Origin: an uncultured Succinivibrio sp.
GTDB taxonomy: Bacteria; Pseudomonadota; Gammaproteobacteria; Enterobacterales; Succinivibrionaceae
NCBI GenBank assembly: GCA_900767695.1
Contig: CAAGAC010000027.1
Location: 1-23,360, forward strand
Length of the DNA: 23,360 nucleotides
Direction of reading: 5' to 3'
This document shows, piece by piece, positions 22,138 through 23,360 of this stretch. Numbering within the stretch: the first letter of the stretch is position 1; every line of letters begins with the position of its first letter. A model generated the notes under the pieces. It searched no databases. It was given only the letters and a program-made list of their open reading frames with translations, and was not told the DNA's origin. A program made the position numbers and the translations under genes.

Positions 22138-23161
22138 ATGTACGCAAAGCACGGAACAAAAGCCCCAATGCGCCAGGCCGGACAAAGCGCTGGCGCCGGG
22201 CCGGACGAAATGGCAGGCGCCGGACAGGACGGGATCGAGGTCCCATACAGCCATTCCAACAGCTTCCACCACGCGCCGCCAGGCTTCCTCATAGGCAATG
22301 GCGTCTACATTGCCGATCTGCGCTTCACCTGCATCCGCAAGATCCTCTCGCTTCCTCCATACCATGGCGCGAGGTGGACAGCATGGCTGCGCAACGCCTG
22401 CGCCAAGGCCGGCTGCATGTGGGAGGATTTGTTTGCAGCGCTGCTGCCTTTCCGCAGCGGCGCCAGGCCCATATTGCCAGGAGAGGAGCTCGTGGTGCGC
22501 CTGATCCTCATCGCGCCAGGCCTCAGGATCCTTGCAAAGGTTCTCAGCGCGCTCCCCTACACCAGGGCTGAAGGCGAGTTCTCATCCTTGTCGCTCAGGC
22601 TTTCAGGCGTCACGGACGCCGTAGCGGGCGCCCCCGTCTCCATAATGCCCGGCGGCGGCGCCGAGCTTGAGCCATTCACTGCCGATCTGGCAAAGGATGA
22701 GGCGCAGGCGCTCATGCGCGCGGGCACTGCCACGCTCGCGCTGAGGACGCCGCTGCGCCTGAACCTTCCCGGCGGCATGAAGGATCCCCGCAGGAGGGAG
22801 AGGGAGAGGCTGTGCCGTTCCGAGTTCTTCGGGGGGGGAGGGGAGGATGCTGGGACTCTCCCATATAGCAGGGCGCGTGCGGGGCTTCCGCTTCAGGCAG
22901 CCGCTTCCCGGCCCAATGTGCATGGCCTCGGCAATCTCCTGGGAGGAGCTTCGCTACAGCAAGACCCGCCAGGTGCCGATCGGCGGTGTGACCGGGCTTT
23001 TGAGGTACAAGGGAGCCATCGGCGCAGAGGATGCGCTGCGGCTGGCCTGCGGACAGTACCTTGGAACAGGGAGGAGCGGGCGCTTTGGCCTGGGCTTCTA
23101 CACCTTGGTGGAGCTTGAAGGCCAGCACGCCCTCTCCCTGCCGTACGACGGCAGGGCCTGA
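22138..23161 (+). pseudogene. Cas6-like RAMP endoribonuclease, frame broken in a run of eight G
   Basis: The two reading frames together resemble Cas6-family CRISPR RNA-processing proteins. The N-terminal part (from the ATG at 22138) has VYIADLRFTCIRKILSLPPY, then WTAWLRNAC and ILPGEELVVRLILIAPGLRI, the usual first RAMP domain. The second part (22835-23161) has SWEELRYSKTRQVPIGGVTG, LRLACGQYLGTG and the Gly-rich loop GRSGRFGLGFYTLV, like the Cas6 C-terminal domain. The frame changes in G8 (22831-22838): one G fewer joins them into a 340-residue protein of normal Cas6 length. As read, the first frame runs on to 23118 in nonsense sequence. The start is uncertain: GGAAG lies upstream of 22138, and an ATG at 22117 is also in frame. 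No array or other cas gene is visible. A catalytic residue could not be assigned. Confidence 0.68.
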
Positions 23162-23254
23162 CACTGAAGCCGCGCCGCAGGCCTTGCCAGCGGCGCCATC
23201 ATGCAGCGACCGTCGCCCCCTCGAGCTCTCCTGAGATCACCCATATAGAGGATT

Positions 23255-23360
23255 TTAAGCTGCCTCCAGAATGTGCAGCTTCCCTTGCTGCACCAGGTCT
23301 TCCATGATTGCATCCAATACCGATTTCGTGGTCTTGTTGAGCAGGTGCGCCTGCGAGGAC
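23255..23360 (-). CDS. C-terminal end of an unrecognised protein (cut by window edge)
   Basis: On the minus strand a frame is open from the right edge to a TAA at 23255-23257. It encodes 34 residues containing LLNKTTKSVLDAIMEDLVQQ and ending GKLHILEAA. The amphipathic helix followed by a short GKLHIL strand is compatible with the end of a winged-helix domain, but I do not recognise the family. It converges on the Cas6-like gene. The 93 bases between them hold no clear signal. Confidence 0.45.
   Translation of the reverse strand, partial: SSQAHLLNKTTKSVLDAIMEDLVQQGKLHILEAA

Noticed and set aside
23162..23254. Possible CRISPR leader or repeat after the Cas6-like gene
   Set aside because: The 93 bases contain no repeated or palindromic unit, and the sequence beyond reads as a minus-strand coding end.

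Overview
The window looks like a chromosomal segment of a GC-rich gammaproteobacterium (G+C by eye well above 60%). The support comes from gene content: SstT, RimO, UspE, TtcA and a DnaT-type primosomal domain are all typical of Gammaproteobacteria. A family II pyrophosphatase and CadA- and CopA-type metal pumps fit an anaerobic or host-associated lineage; the Succinivibrionaceae/Aeromonadales side is a guess and not proven. Codon use is uniform: GAC is the usual Asp codon, GAT is preferred before a C, and AGG is common for Arg.

Layout. 1-582 (-): N-terminal part of the Na+/serine-threonine symporter SstT. 695-3080 (-): RimO and the Mn-dependent pyrophosphatase PpaC, separated by a terminator. 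3286-4479 (+): SetB-like sugar-efflux MFS protein. 4633-6886 (+): a tight three-gene run made of a DotH/IcmK (TraN)-like protein, a secreted lytic transglycosylase and UspE. The first two resemble isolated pieces of a type IVB secretion or conjugation envelope complex. 6972-8451 (+): an AlbA_2/HATPase regulator split by a one-base shift in a C-run, followed by tandem 31-bp AATTGCA repeats. 8719-9591 (+): TtcA behind two adjacent hairpins. 9661-11948: divergent LysR regulator and MFS transporter sharing an intergenic array of LysR-type boxes. 12023-14341 (+): UvrD/PcrA helicase. 14449-16834 (-): ZIP metal transporter, FolP and a DnaT-like protein.

17067-21889 (+) is a metal-homeostasis block: a free 73-aa HMA protein, a Zn/Cd-type P1B ATPase that lacks its own HMA domain, and a Cu-type ATPase with HMA domains at both ends. 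The C-terminal HMA has its own Shine-Dalgarno and ATG, so a free CopZ-like chaperone may also be made. Related CAGTT...AACTG inverted repeats precede both transcription units. No regulator for them is visible here.

22138-23161 (+) encodes a Cas6-like RAMP protein split by one base in a run of eight G. No CRISPR array is visible in the window, and any array or cas genes would lie to the right. The right edge holds the C-terminal end of an unrecognised minus-strand gene. No tRNA, rRNA, insertion sequence or CRISPR array was found, and no gene-free stretch exceeds 300 bases.
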